DNA of 64,000 nucleotides from Deroplatys truncata (lineage: Eukaryota > Arthropoda > Insecta > Mantodea > Mantidae). The stretch is from NCBI GenBank assembly GCA_030765065.1, contig CM060989.1:38865501-38929500 (forward strand), read 5' to 3'. The notes below the pieces were generated by a model that searched no databases, was not told the DNA's origin, and saw nothing but the letters and a program-made list of their open reading frames with translations. A program made the translations under genes and the position numbers. Below are positions 1-11,559 of the stretch, piece by piece; position 1 is the first letter of the stretch, and every line of letters begins with the position of its first letter.

Positions 1-4
1 ACGT

Positions 5-1110
5 TACTATACGTAATAGAGAAAGTAAGAACCTAATCAATAGGACACTTGAGCGCAAGATGTGCTTGCCAACTTGCAACACGTGTGTTACTTCTTTCAT
101 TGGCTGAGTGGTCAGCCCACGGATTTGGTAGTCCGGATATCCTGGTTCGATACGCATCTTGGGGTTTTGTTTTTTTAAAGGTTTCTTTTAAAAATAGATT
201 TCAAAATTTTTGCATTAGGACCATTCTTTACACTCAACATGTCACGAAATAGTTTAAATTTTTGCCCTAGCTTTAGTGGTATTGAAATTACAGCTCTCTA
301 AAGCGGACTGTCATAAACTTTGACACGTCATAAAACGCAAATAAATAGGAATTTCGACCAGCGAAGGCCAGATTCGTGATCCTGGCATTCGAAACCATAG
401 GCATACCAAATTTCATCCAAATCGGTGAGGGTCATTAGCCCAGAGGTCCGGATGGAAGCCAGTTTTGGCTGTTTTCTGAAAAATAAAAGTATTAATATCT
501 CTGCTTGTGCACCACATTTTGCACATTACAAAGTATGAAAAAATTCGCAAAAAAATTAGCTTCCTGAGAAAAATTAGTTGGAGACTGTAGCTTTGTCCGT
601 TCAGGAATTATTCGCGTTCAAAGTTTCGAAAAGAGGTCCAAAATCCAAGTCTAAAACCTTGCCATTTTTTGGCGTCCGAGAAAAAAATCTCTGTTTTCGG
701 CGTGATTTGAAAGTTGTGGTCGAGCAGAATTCGGGGCCGGTCTTAGATTTTCGATATCTGAATTTATAAAGAAGTTATGACGTGTGAAAGTTATGGTGTG
801 CATTATGCAGAAAATTTGAAGTGTATTTATTCAGCAGTACAATCGAATAATTGAGTCATATGATATCTCGTTGGAAAGCTGAAGATCAGCAGAATTCAGA
901 TCTTGCCTTAGTTTAAAAAGTGTGAGGCTAAGGGATCATCCTGTAGTATTCCGTTTTTTGCTTACTTTACTATACGTAATAGAGAAAGTAAGAACCTAAT
1001 TAATAGGACACTTGAGCGCAAGATGTGTTTGCCAACTTGCAACACGTGTGCTACTTCTTTCATTGGCTGAGTGGTCAGCCCACGGATTTGGTAGTCCCGA
1101 TATCCTGGTT
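5..1110 (+). repeat. 963-bp unit in direct repeat (unit C), second copy truncated
   Basis: The sequence from about position 5 recurs from about 968 with only scattered mismatches, giving a 963-bp period. Each copy opens with a TACGTA-centred motif followed by TAGAGAAAGTA and then a tRNA-like segment. The body holds no open frame of note. It contains a stretch near 405-440 (ACCAAATTTCATCC...) of a style common in arthropod repeats. The second copy breaks off at about 1108, where mariner sequence begins. The same terminal motif closes the unrelated B modules at 3.5 and 4.1 kb, so these units probably share a terminus. The class of element is not known to me. Confidence 0.8.
98..158 (+). repeat. 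tRNA-like SINE head (A and B boxes) in unit C
   Basis: An A-box-like TGGCTGAGTGGTCAGCCCAC starts at 101 and a B-box-like GGTTCGATAC lies at 144-153, spaced as in a tRNA-derived pol III promoter. A second copy starts at 1064 but loses its B box at the junction near 1108. Pairing of acceptor-stem ends is not evident, so this is a tRNA-derived repeat head rather than a tRNA gene. Confidence 0.6.
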
Positions 1111-1399
1111 CCTCATGCACCGAATTCGCCCGATTTAGCCCCTTTGATTATTTTCTGTTTCCAAAGTTCAAGAAATGGCTTGGTGATAAAATATTAGCCA
1201 AGAATGAAAAGTTGGGTTCTGCAGTTGATCCTATTTTGCAGAACTCAATGGTTCTCACTATAAGCAGGGCATGGAAGCGATTGAACATCGCTGGGAAGTG
1301 TTTCGAGCTGAAAGGAGACTATGTAGAGAAATAAAGATGGTTTTTCCCAAAATGTTTGTGTTTTCTTTGTTAAGTCGGGTACTCCTGGGACAGATCTCA
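1108..1399 (+). mobile_element. mariner 3' end fragment fused to unit C
   Basis: This fragment matches the 3' ends of the mariner copies at 23415-24665 and 29702-30949. It runs from the CTCATGCACC motif just before the third catalytic region, through the stop codon at 1332-1334, to the terminal inverted repeat. It ends at 1399, followed by the TA expected of a mariner target. The 5' two thirds are missing. The left edge is a clean join to the tRNA-like head of unit C, with only a few shared bases (TTC). Confidence 0.85.
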
Positions 1400-1756
1400 T
1401 ATTACATTAAAGTTGATCAATAGCACGTTGTGTGTGAGGTATTTTCGTTTCACTAATTCCCAAAGACTACAAGCACGTTGCATGGCCAAGTTGGTGGCAC
1501 TTCCTGTTTGTTTATACTGGTATAGAAAACTACATGCGTTTTTATTTCACTGCAATTTCAGTCTAGGGTGACATTTTTTCTAGCAATGGAGTATTTCTGT
1601 GTAGGAGATATATCATTTACCTTGTAGGCGTTGCCTACTACGCCGAAACATTTATGCAGAACAAGAACCGCATCACTAAGCAAAAGGTTTAAGCAGGAAA
1701 TGCGACCCGAACTTACATTTCCTTCTAAGTCTGTATCTCTAATCACTACGCGACTA
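1400..1756. other. no recognisable feature
   Basis: AT-rich sequence between the mariner fragment and the old hAT-like repeat. It has no open frame with family resemblance and no terminal repeats that I could pair. Confidence 0.5.
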
Positions 1757-2127
1757 CAGTCAGTAGCGTAGTCACATAAATATTAAGTGAGGATTATGTA
1801 TGGGGATCAGTTTTTAAACAAGTTGTATCAACTCAAAGGATAAATATGAATTAATCCTAAGTTGAAATAATTTAAACAAGTCGATTTCGTATTCACAGAT
1901 TAAGGTCCAGGGTGGTAAATTACAGTGGCGTAGCTTGATACTGTGTTCTGGGTATACTACGATTTAAAAATTGAATTTAAAAATTTTTAAATGATGCACA
2001 AATTCCCATACGTTAGTGTTTCATAAGTTAGTGTGAATTCTCTATTACGATTCGATTGTTGTTTTAGTAGTCATTAGCATCACTATTAATTGCCGAAATT
2101 GACTGAACATGCATTTTAAACTAGATT

Positions 2128-2870
2128 ATAAAAATCTGATGTGTTACACTCACATGACTTTCTCTACTCTTGTACAAAGTATTTTTACAAACGCTTATTC
2201 TCCATCTAGTTCATGTTAATCGAGATAAACATTTGCAGACTCTATCTTATTGCTAATTTTCTTGTAGATGTAGGGGAAAATATATTTACAAGGGTAATAT
2301 AGAAAAACAGTAGCCTTTAAGCACATACATGTCTCTTAATAGATGGTTGCTAGGTGCAGTACCATTCCCTTTCCACAGATTATAACTCTTTGCATATCCA
2401 AGACAAAAAAATCTGATGTGTTACACTCACATGACTTTCTCTACTCTTGTACAATCTAATTTTACAAACGCTTATTCTCCATATGCTTCATGTTAATCGA
2501 GATATCGAGATGTCAATCTTATTGGTAATTTTCTTTTAGATGCAAGGGAAATATGGTAGCTTTTAAGCGATAGTCAAATATTTTAACGGTGGTTGCTATG
2601 TGGCGCATTCCATTCTCTTTGCATGTCCAGAACATAAAAAAAATCTGATGTGTTACACTCACATGACTTTCTCTACTCTTGTACACACTATTTTTAAAAA
2701 ACGCCTATTCTCCATATGCTTCATGTTAATCGAGATATCGATATGTCAATCTTATTGGTAATTTTCTTGTAGATGCAAGGGGAATATGGTAGCTTTTAAG
2801 CGATAGTCAAATATTTTAACGCTGGTTGCTATGTGGTGCATTCCATTCTCTTTGCATGTCCAGGACATAA
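2128..2870 (+). repeat. three tandem A modules
   Basis: Three head-to-tail copies start near 2128, 2405 and 2634, each opening with AATCTGATGTGTTACACTCA. They continue with ACTTTCTCTACTCTTGTAC, a TTACAAACGC/TTATTCTCCAT stretch, and a downstream TTGCTA.GTG block. Lengths are about 277, 229 and 235 bp; the second and third are more like each other than the first. A related single module lies on the minus strand at about 13690-14040. Diverged copies lie at about 20714-20915 and 36574-36640. Confidence 0.85.
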
Positions 2871-2871
2871 A

Positions 2872-4152
2872 AAAAATGAATAACGAATTTGAGAAAAAGT
2901 ATAAGCATTGGAAAATTTAAGGAAATAACAAGCAATATCTCCAAAACGGTTCACTCAACAAAAGAAATGTATATGACATAAGTTGTGTATTTTAACGCGA
3001 TCTACACTTTTTGTGTAGTAACATTTTGTGTATCTCTTATGGTTTACCAGTTATGCAAAAGTTGTTCACAATAAAGAATACTTTTGGAGACATTCCCAGA
3101 AAATTCGAGATATACATTTCATTTCCCATGACATTATCTTAAACATATGATATTTTCATCAAAATCGTTAGAGCCATTTTTGAGAAAATTAAAATTTTCG
3201 AAAAATCTTCCATGTAAAGGGTAGTTTGGGGTGGGGGGATTTTCTTGAAAACCTTCGTGTCGCATCTCTGGAAGATACTGAACCTAAATACCAAGTTTGG
3301 TGCTTATCCGACTGTTCGTTTTTGAGTTATGCTGTTCACACACACACAGACACACACACACACACACACAGACACACACACGGACATGTTTCCAAAAATT
3401 CTTTTTTTGGATTCAGGAGGTCTCAAAACATGTATTTCCGGTGAAATCTCGGTATCGAATTTTTGGGTGGAATGCAATACTTCCCCTACTTACTATACGT
3501 AGTAGAGAAAGTAAAAATGAATAACGAATTTGAGAAAAAGTATAAGTATTGTAAAATTTAAGGAAATAACAAGCAATATCTCGAAAACGGTTCACTCAAC
3601 AAAAGAAATGTATATGACATAAGTTGTGTATCTTAACGCGATCTACATTTTTTGTGTAGTAAAATTTTGTCTATCTCTTATGGTTTACCAGTTATGCAAA
3701 AGTCGTTCACAATGAAGAATACTTTTGGAGACATTCCCAGGAAATTCAAGATATACATTTTATTTGTCATAAAAATATCTTAAACATATGATATTTTAAT
3801 CAAAATCGTTAGAGCCATTTTTGAGAAAATTAAAATTTTCGAAAAATCTTCCATGTAAAGGGTAATCTGGGGTGGGGGGATTTTCTTGAAAACCTTCGTG
3901 TCGCATCTCTGGAAGATACTGAACCTAAATACCAAGTTTGGTGCTTATCCGATTGTTCGTTTTTGAGTTATGCTGTTCACACACACACACACAGACACAC
4001 ACACACAGACACCCACACGGACATGTTTCTAAAAATGCTTTTTTTGGATTCAGGAGGTCTCAAAACGTGTATTTCCGGTGAAATCTCGGTATCGAATTTT
4101 TGGGTGGAATGCAATACTTTCCCTACTTACTATACGTAGTAGAGAAAGTAAA
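2872..4152 (+). repeat. two tandem B modules (about 640 bp each) with CA-rich tract
   Basis: Two near-identical copies begin at about 2876 and 3517 with ATGAATAACGAATTTGAG. Each contains a CACACA/CAGACACA microsatellite (about 3338-3383 and 3979-4018) and ends in TACTATACGTAGTAGAGAAAGTAAAAAT. The period is 641 bp. The order A then B matches the single-copy composite at 13085-14040 on the other strand. No coding potential is apparent; the frames over the CA tract are artefacts of the microsatellite. Confidence 0.85.
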
Positions 4153-4154
4153 AA

Positions 4155-5120
4155 TATAGCGTTAGGTGTAACTTTACAAAATGCCTACAAACCACTGTAC
4201 GTTTGTAAATCACGAAAACAATGTAGGTACTCACTTAGATTTTCTTGTATATAAGCTCCAGTTTGTATTCCTTCAACACTCCATTCCTTTTCCCTGCCAA
4301 AAAGCAAACATACGAAGCAACACCCTTTGTTATGAATGTAACTGCCAGTTAACCAATTAAATTTACTGTACCAGGATGTTTGAAATGCCCGGTTTTTGGT
4401 TTTTTTCCTGGAAGACAATGCCAAGCTTAGGAATTGGTCTTTTGCCTTTTAAGTTCTCACTTTTTCTCATAAAATGGAGTCGAAAACTGAGTTTTTAATA
4501 AGTAATCCACTAAATCGATGTAACTGTTCATATTTCTAAAATCATAAATAAAACACGCACAATGAAAGAATACACAGGTTTACGTAAAGTCAACACTTTA
4601 CTGCATTGTAGGGTTGCACGCACATAATGCTGGTTCACCAATAACAGGAATTAAATGTTTATGTTACACCGTCTTGCCCTACTCTTGTCTCCAACCCCTA
4701 TTGTCCTGTTTCCGGACCTTGGAGAGAGCAGGTTCACGCAGACTAAACACCTCATTAAACGTGTTAAGTTTCTGCTGCTGCCTTTATGCCCTTAATGCAC
4801 AACAAAATATAGGCGTGTTTTGCTACAACGAGAGGTCGAAAATTAGTGGGAAAAGCTATATAAGTCCACTTTTGATGAGACTTGCACTCACTCAGCCATC
4901 ACAGTCTCTACTCGACTTTGCTGCCGCATCATGAGATTTCGAAGCTGCCTACGTACGCATTACTACAATCTGACAGTAGTAGGGGCTGGGGCGTTGGCGT
5001 AAGCGGCGGTGAAGGTGATTGCATTAATTAGTTTTTCATCACTTGCTTGAGACTATCTTTATTCATATGTTTAAAAATTTACTTAGGTAGACTCAGTCGC
5101 AAAGGCTACCCTTATGCTAC
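4155..5120. other. right interior of the hAT element, unassigned
   Basis: About 960 bp between the B array and the right hAT terminus. The longest plus-strand frame (4614-4934, 106 codons) does not resemble a known family. The stretch contains the promoter-like motif listed at 4856-4894. Confidence 0.4.
4856..4894 (+). promoter_or_regulatory. TATA-box / initiator-like pair
   Basis: TATATAAG at 4856-4863 is followed about 30 bases later by CACTCACTCAGCC, which resembles an arthropod initiator. An ATG follows at 4931 but its frame closes after 23 codons. No open frame or cDNA-like structure downstream supports a gene, so the motif may be chance or an internal promoter of the surrounding element. 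Confidence 0.2.
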
Positions 5121-5400
5121 GCCACTGGTAAATTGGAATTAGGATACGATGTTTTACGTATTCTAAGCAGGAACTGTACATGAGAATTAAAGATCACTGT
5201 GAAGTACATACTTTATATTAACCATTTTATTTCACTACAAAATAGTTTCTAGTTATGTTCTAAACTGGGAGATGTTGCCCCCGATATCTTAACATGGTTG
5301 TACCCACGGTATCTGAAGTACAGCTTCTGTGCTATCACCTTTGGCGATACCACAGATTCTCGACTCAATGGTGGGGTAAGATGTTGCATGGGTCACTTTC

Positions 5401-8400
5401 CCCGGTCATTTCGGGTGGTCGTTAGTTGAACAATGCGGTCGATAATGCACCGTACTTCGTTATCAACTGATCACGCCTGCTGCTATCTCCACCCCTCGCT
5501 TTTGAAACATGCGCAAACCAACTGCGTTTTTAATGGGTTTTTTTCCTCAACATGGTGAGAAAACCATTAAACGCAAAGGTGACTTTATTTAAAACTTGCA
5601 CTCCTTTCAGTTCGCCTTACTCACCTGCTAGAATATTGAGAGCAGTTTTAATTGTCCTAAGGGGACAAGGTAGTCTGAACACATGGAAATTACACCTTAA
5701 TTATCCTAAATTACCACTGCTCTTAAAGTTCTCAATGGTTTTTTCTGAAATGTTTATGAATTATTCTATAAATCATGACAACTATTTCAAGTGGTTGTTT
5801 GCATTGATAGCTTATGTATACAGTTGAGTCCGTAAAAATTATTTCATTCAGTAGAAAAATAATAAAATTTACTCTTAAAACATGTTAATTATGTAGGTAC
5901 CTTTTTCTCTGATACTACTTGCAATACAGAATCACACTTTTGCATGCTTGTTCTTAGTATAATCAGCAATCTTCTGAACATCAGTTATTTAGTTATATAT
6001 ATAGTTCAATAGAAATTGAAAAAAAATATATATTTGCAAAGTCAAGAAAGTAAAAATGTGGAAAATTTGCAATGTTGTTGCTTTCTTAATATCACTAATA
6101 TACATTATGATTGTGATTCAGAAAGTTTAACTATGTGTTGTATACATATACTGAACATTTCAGTTCTCTATCTCTCATACTTTCTGAGAAAAAGATACAT
6201 AAGTATCCAAAAATGTTTTCAGAAAACTGAATTTAAAGTTTGAACATTAAGATTCTGATAAACTACATCCTTCATTTCGGGATTGCTTCAGCTTTTCTGA
6301 TTGCATTCTCTGGGTCCTGGCCTCTTTTGTTGGTTGCTGAACTGCTCACTGGGCATAATATAGTCGCTCATTGTTGAAAGATACAAAAACTTCTAAAATG
6401 GGGGTTGTCTGGCAGCTTTAAAGGAATGCAGAATAGCATTTAAACGGTATTTACATGTCTTAAAAACCTCTTTACTCCTAAAAAGTATGTATTTTCTGAG
6501 ACTGGAAATAATAAGTTTTTTATTAGTGTCTAAAACAAAAAATATGATTTTTGACCATTTCAGAGTACCTTGTCCCCTTAAACTGTCTTTATACGCATTT
6601 TCAATAAAGTGGGAAAATAGGAAAGGTTGTGTAGTATTATGCAATATTACTCCTTGTATACAGCAGTTTACCATCAATTTAAAAGCTGTTAACCTACATG
6701 ACAGAAATGTCATTGATTTGCATTCTAGAATATACAAATTAGAACATAAATAATATCCTACCATGCACAAAGATTATCAGCGTTTAGCTATACATAAAAC
6801 ACCACATAATACACTAACACATGTATTGAAAAATAAATGAAATACATCAGCACAAACAAAAAGCAATTATTCAGATACAAAAATAAAATCATTTTAATAA
6901 AGCAGCATTTTATTCAACACAAACTTCAGCAAAATTTCTTATACTACATCCCTTGATGCAGATTTAGCAAGCTATGATACAGTTTTAATAGCTGCTTGTA
7001 CATTATTCAAATCATAAATTTCTTAGCAATTAATTTGGGATGTTATTGCTCTTTGTTAGGTTTTTATTTCGAATATTTGTTGCAGTGTAATCTAGTATCT
7101 ATTACCAAGGCACTTAAAATAAGCACTAGCACCACAAATTCTCTCTCCTTTTTTTTTTTAAGTAAAAGAACGTTTCACAGCTATTTTCTATTAGTCCAAT
7201 TGAAATATAGAAACTTGTAATATGCAGACCAACTTGCTCTCCATAGTACACTGAGAAGTGCTCATTTACTCAAACCTATGCCTGAGAGAGCACATAGGTG
7301 GAAGTGAAGCTGGAAAAACAGAGGTAAAGGAAGTAAACATTACCTTTCAGTTTGACCATGGAATCATAATACTCAACAGCTTTGTGCCTAAAAGGGATTC
7401 AAACCAAACAGTTGGAAACATACAGACAATCTTATGAGCACCATATTAGACATAATTTCTCCTTGTTTTCTTTGAACTGTTGAATTGTTAATACTTAAAA
7501 TACATAATTATTCTTTCTTTCTTTCTGCAGCAGTGGATTAAAATATTTTATTAATGTGGAGCAAATGGATTACTAAACCATGAAAAAAACACTCAACTGC
7601 AATACATCATAACTTTTGTTTCCACAGTAAACTTCATTACCAATGTGGCTAGATAACTAAGGTGAGCCACTCCGGGGTGGGAGCTGCCATTGGCTGCCCG
7701 CCTGTGAAGTAAGTGAGAGTGAAGACGAGCGCGCGGAATACAAACACAGCGCAGTGAACACAATAAATTCCTCCCGATTAACTCCCAATTATTTATTATT
7801 AGCACTACTTCCAGTTTTTTTAAAAGGTATACTATTTCAGAGCATTCTACAAACATTGTGGGCTAAACATAAAGCAAAACGAATGGAAACTGCATTACAT
7901 TAGTAATATATTTACGTATAAACAAAACTACTGGAACACATCCAGGACTTCAACGTAAACTGTAGGCGCTACAAGAGATTCAAACATACATTACTTTAGT
8001 ACTAAAGGAAAATTTACAACTACTCTAAAAGGAATCGCTAAATGGATATGCTGGTGTATTTTTTTTACCGTAAGAAATGAAAACAATAATTCCAGAATGC
8101 ATTATTCTGTTACAGGATGTAAAACTGAAAAGGACATACCTGCAACATTCCACTTGTACTTGGACCTTCACTAAGTGCATATCCATGCCAATCGGGAATG
8201 AACTGCTACGGAACTGCATCTGGGAGCAAAATTTTCTTAACCGGCAAACCTTAAAGTTCACTCTTCAAATCCCGTTTATAGTTACTAGGAAGAAAGTGCA
8301 CTGAACATACACGTGAATTATCAGCGTTAAATTTGTCAGTACGCTTACAGCGAGACACCCACATGCGCTTTAATTGCTCATTTTTTTTGGAAATGTGTGA

Positions 8401-9590
8401 TAATTCACACCAACCGTTTTAAAACCGTAATTACGGTATTGTGCTACAGCACAATACATTCTACTCTTAACGTTCTTACTCATTGCACACCGACTTAAAC
8501 ACTTCACCAAAGCAGAGAAAACTGAATCTATACTCAAGATTCTAGTTTAAATACGTGTGCAACTTATTTGTTGAAGTGGGGGGGGGTATATGACTGAGTG
8601 ATAAGGAACAATGTACTTTCGTACATCTGTTGTTAAGTTGTGAAGTTTCCACCAACATAGCGAGATAAAGTAGGATAATTGTACGTGACTTTTAAAGCGA
8701 AGAGAAGCTCAGATTAATATCTGTTGCCTTTTACGCAGTTGAGCGGCATAATTATTTCAAAGGAAATGCTGTTTGCTCTTACAGCCAAAGTTTAACAACC
8801 TTTTCCCGTTCACTGTGGTTCTGTAAAGGATTATATACCTGGAAAAGCTTGCCATTTTCAGGGAACCTTTGGCCCGCATTACATCTGTTTTCATGTTATG
8901 AGTCGGCCTACCTGCCAAACAGTAAGTTCTTTATATTCCTCAGGAATGCGTATTAAACAGTATATTATTGTGAGCAGAAGCTATTTGAAGACCAAGTATC
9001 ATATAAGCATGATCCGGATTCTGATGACATGCCATCTTTTAATTCTTGCAATAAAGGTATTGCTTTAGTGTACATAAATCCTTATCATGGGTCCCATATT
9101 AAGAAAATATGTATGTATATATATTAGGTCATTTTGGTAGTTTCAAGTTTTCTATTTTGGATAATGTTTTTTTCGATATTACATCATTAATTTGTAATTT
9201 CTTTGTCCTTTGCCGCTTTATTTGGTAACTTCCTTGCATAAGTATAGAGTATATAAAGAGTATTGGTTGGTCTGGAAAGAGTTGCTTGTGGGTAGAGAGA
9301 TGGTTATTGTCAGCGAAACAGGTATAACTACTGTTATGAATTCATGTCCAAAATTAGGGATGAGGAGGTCAGTTTTCCCTTTTTTGCTTAATAAGTGCGT
9401 ATTGCTCTTATTTATGTATGACATGGACTGTGAAATCCTCTTCATTTGCAATAAACATTGCATATTCTGAGTTCTCAAAAGAGTTAATGCTACACTTTTG
9501 TAAAACCTGTTCAAAAACACAATAAGTTACAAAATTAATTGAAAATATATTTGTTCTATGTTCTTGTTTGGAGAATCTGAAAAGCAAAGA
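5401..9590. other. unassigned AT-rich region
   Basis: About 4.2 kb in which I recognise no gene or transposon. It holds a short CTTT microsatellite near 7514-7530, a G-run at 8577-8586, and a locally GC-richer patch at about 7660-7760. The frames here (up to 125 codons, overlapping on both strands at 6393-6770) show no conserved motifs and look like chance. Confidence 0.45.
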
Positions 9591-9680
9591 AAATAATGTT
9601 CTTACTTGTTTGAAGAATCTGAAAAGGAAAGTAAGAAAATTTTCTTTTCTTTTCAGATTCTTTGAACAAGAACATTTTTA
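9556..9680. repeat. hairpin plus direct copy of a 35-45 bp motif
   Basis: A motif of the form ATGTTCTT..TTGTTTG.AGAATCTGAAAAG occurs twice in direct order (from about 9558 and 9595) and once inverted (9640-9676). The second and third copies meet with almost no loop and form a long hairpin with arms of about 37-45 nt. No open frame is associated. Confidence 0.75.
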
Positions 9681-11545
9681 CTGCTCTTTTACTTATTTTT
9701 TCTTCTTGTATAGGAGTTATATCAATATATAAATTAATTTATAACTTTCTGTACACTAATTTTAGTAAATCAAATAAATCTCATTTTAGATAATTTTTTG
9801 TAATTACAAAGTCATTTTGAAACAAATGTAGTAATTTAAAAAAAAATTAGTAATCAAAATCCGCGCCCTGCTTATAAAACACAGCTGTGACATTTTCTCT
9901 CATGTATTTACGTTCATCTCCCCTGTATTTGCTCACAAAATATTGATTTGTTTCGTAAAGCCTCTCCTGCCAGTTTGGCGTGAAATGTGTCCATGTTTTA
10001 TACAAAATAACGAAAACTAAGATACGAGTAAGTTATTGCACTTTCCTTGCATAAATACTAAATAATATAGGCACCTAATTACAATTGGCAAGTTCCTTAG
10101 ATCTACCTCCTTTTAAAAAGATCAGTGTAATATGTTTCAGTGATCGCCAGTGCAATACACTAATACACCTCCTTTTAACAACACCCACTTTCCCGTGGGT
10201 GAAAGCATTACATTTGTGTGCTTTTAAGGGTATTGGTTGCGAGCGTATACTAAAGCATACAGGAAAGGTTGTTCTAAAATTAATATCTCCAAAATATTAA
10301 GGCTAGATGCATCCTTGTTCTTACTCTTTCAAGTAGGAAGGATCAAATGGGAACTATGTACAATTAATTATTCATTAATTAAAAAATTAAAACAACTTTA
10401 TAATAGTAATAATTAAGAAACTAGGTTTGTATAAGCACATTCTCAGCCTAAATAATGAAGCCAAAATATACAAATTCTGAACACATCATTCGAATGTACA
10501 CTACTCTGTAAATTCGGTTTATTTGAAAATTGGAGGATATTTGCAAGACTTGCTGTGCAGATAACTGTTTTTCAGCATGTGTCCATTATCTACTTCAAGT
10601 AGTCGAATGTTATGTGAATTTAATTCATTTTGTGGAGTTACTCTCTTCTGCCAAAATAGTTATATTAATAAAATTCTTTTTTAAAAAATTATTTTAAATA
10701 TGCATGTCGATTATTCATGCTTTTACCTAGACGCGAAAAAAAAAGTCTCGGAAAACATGCACATATATCAAGTTTTCAGCTATCATGACTTTTAAAACTG
10801 CTATGTTTAAGTCATATTACATAATAGCATGATCAACATACAGTTTCTCTCATTAAGCTGTGTTTTTCACAATCCATAAACAAACAATACAATTTAATTT
10901 CGAATCAAAGTTTAAGACCCGATAGCGTATAATGTTGAATTTTATATAGCGTATAACGTATTTTATTTTCGTTGCTAAAATTGGCCGAATAATGTGTTAT
11001 TGGTTTTCTTTAACATAATATAATTAAAGTCGAGCAATAGCATAAACTAAGAAAATGGTTTTAAAGCTTGCAACTTAGAGCTTCCGAACAACTTTAATAT
11101 AACAAATATCTCCTTTATATCTACATATCTCTCTTTCTTTGAATAACATGTATGCTGTAAGTCATCCCTCAAGACCAAATTTCATATATCGACAGCGTTT
11201 TAGTGAATATTTCAAGGAGAAATGAAATTGGCACCAGTTGGGTATTTAGCTGTAAAAAGACAGGTTTGTGTTTATTATTTCCAAGACTAAGTCTAGTTAT
11301 AGATGCGATTTTGTTTCAAGTAGTATAGGGTCGAAACAGATCGTATAACAAGAATATTATACGAACTTTCATGGCGAAAAGTACGGTGCAGAATACTGGC
11401 TAGCTAAAACTTCACTCTCGATGACGTCATGCAGCAGGCGGACCGAAAGCAGTACAAGCGAAAACGGTCGGGAAGAGACCCCCCTGCTTCATTACTATAA
11501 AAATTGTTGCCCTTCCCATGAAGTTGTACTAATTATGGCTTTTTC
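9681..11545. other. unassigned AT-rich region
   Basis: No gene or transposon recognised. A (TCC/TTC)n-rich tract at about 11546-11585 marks the edge of the LINE remnant. Confidence 0.4.
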
Positions 11546-11559
11546 AAAAAATTCTCCTT

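Larger units (their letters stand above)
1923..5127. mobile_element. hAT-type element (non-autonomous) with 8-bp target duplication
   Basis: The ends are CAGTGGCGTAGC on the left and its exact reverse complement on the right, a 12-bp terminal inverted repeat. Flanking octamers are GTAAATTA (1915-1922) and GTAAATTG (5128-5135), a 7/8 match fitting the 8-bp duplication of hAT elements. The interior holds the A and B tandem modules (2128-4152) and about 1 kb of unassigned sequence. I see no hAT transposase motifs, so it is non-autonomous or heavily filled by later insertions. The related repeat near 29.4 kb shows the site without this insertion. Confidence 0.8.
1757..5400 (+). repeat. old dispersed repeat, split by the hAT element at 1923-5127
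   Basis: The left part (about 1757-1922) and the right part (5128 to about 5390) together match the continuous sequence at about 29283-29690. Shared landmarks are AAATATGAATTAAT, ATTCACAGA, and TCTAGTTATGTTCTAAACTG followed by TTTGGCGATA. The left edge reads CAGTAGCGTAG, close to a hAT-type end, so the repeat may itself be an old hAT-derived element. It carries no coding capacity. The coordinates include the nested element, which accounts for most of the span. Confidence 0.7.

Noticed and set aside
3226..3524. Open frames over the CACACA tract in the B module
   Set aside because: They arise from the microsatellite, which is open in several frames, and the rest of each frame has no motif.
6393..6770. 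125-codon minus-strand frame
   Set aside because: It overlaps an equally open plus-strand frame, has no conserved motif, no splice or promoter context, and ordinary AT-rich composition.
7593..7856. GC-richer patch and 87-codon frame as a possible CpG-type first exon
   Set aside because: No good ATG context, no splice donor that leads to an exon, and no similarity to a known N-terminus.
11419..11500. TGACGTCA motif followed by CTATAAAAAT as a promoter
   Set aside because: Short motifs in AT-rich sequence, and the region downstream is only the tail of a LINE remnant.
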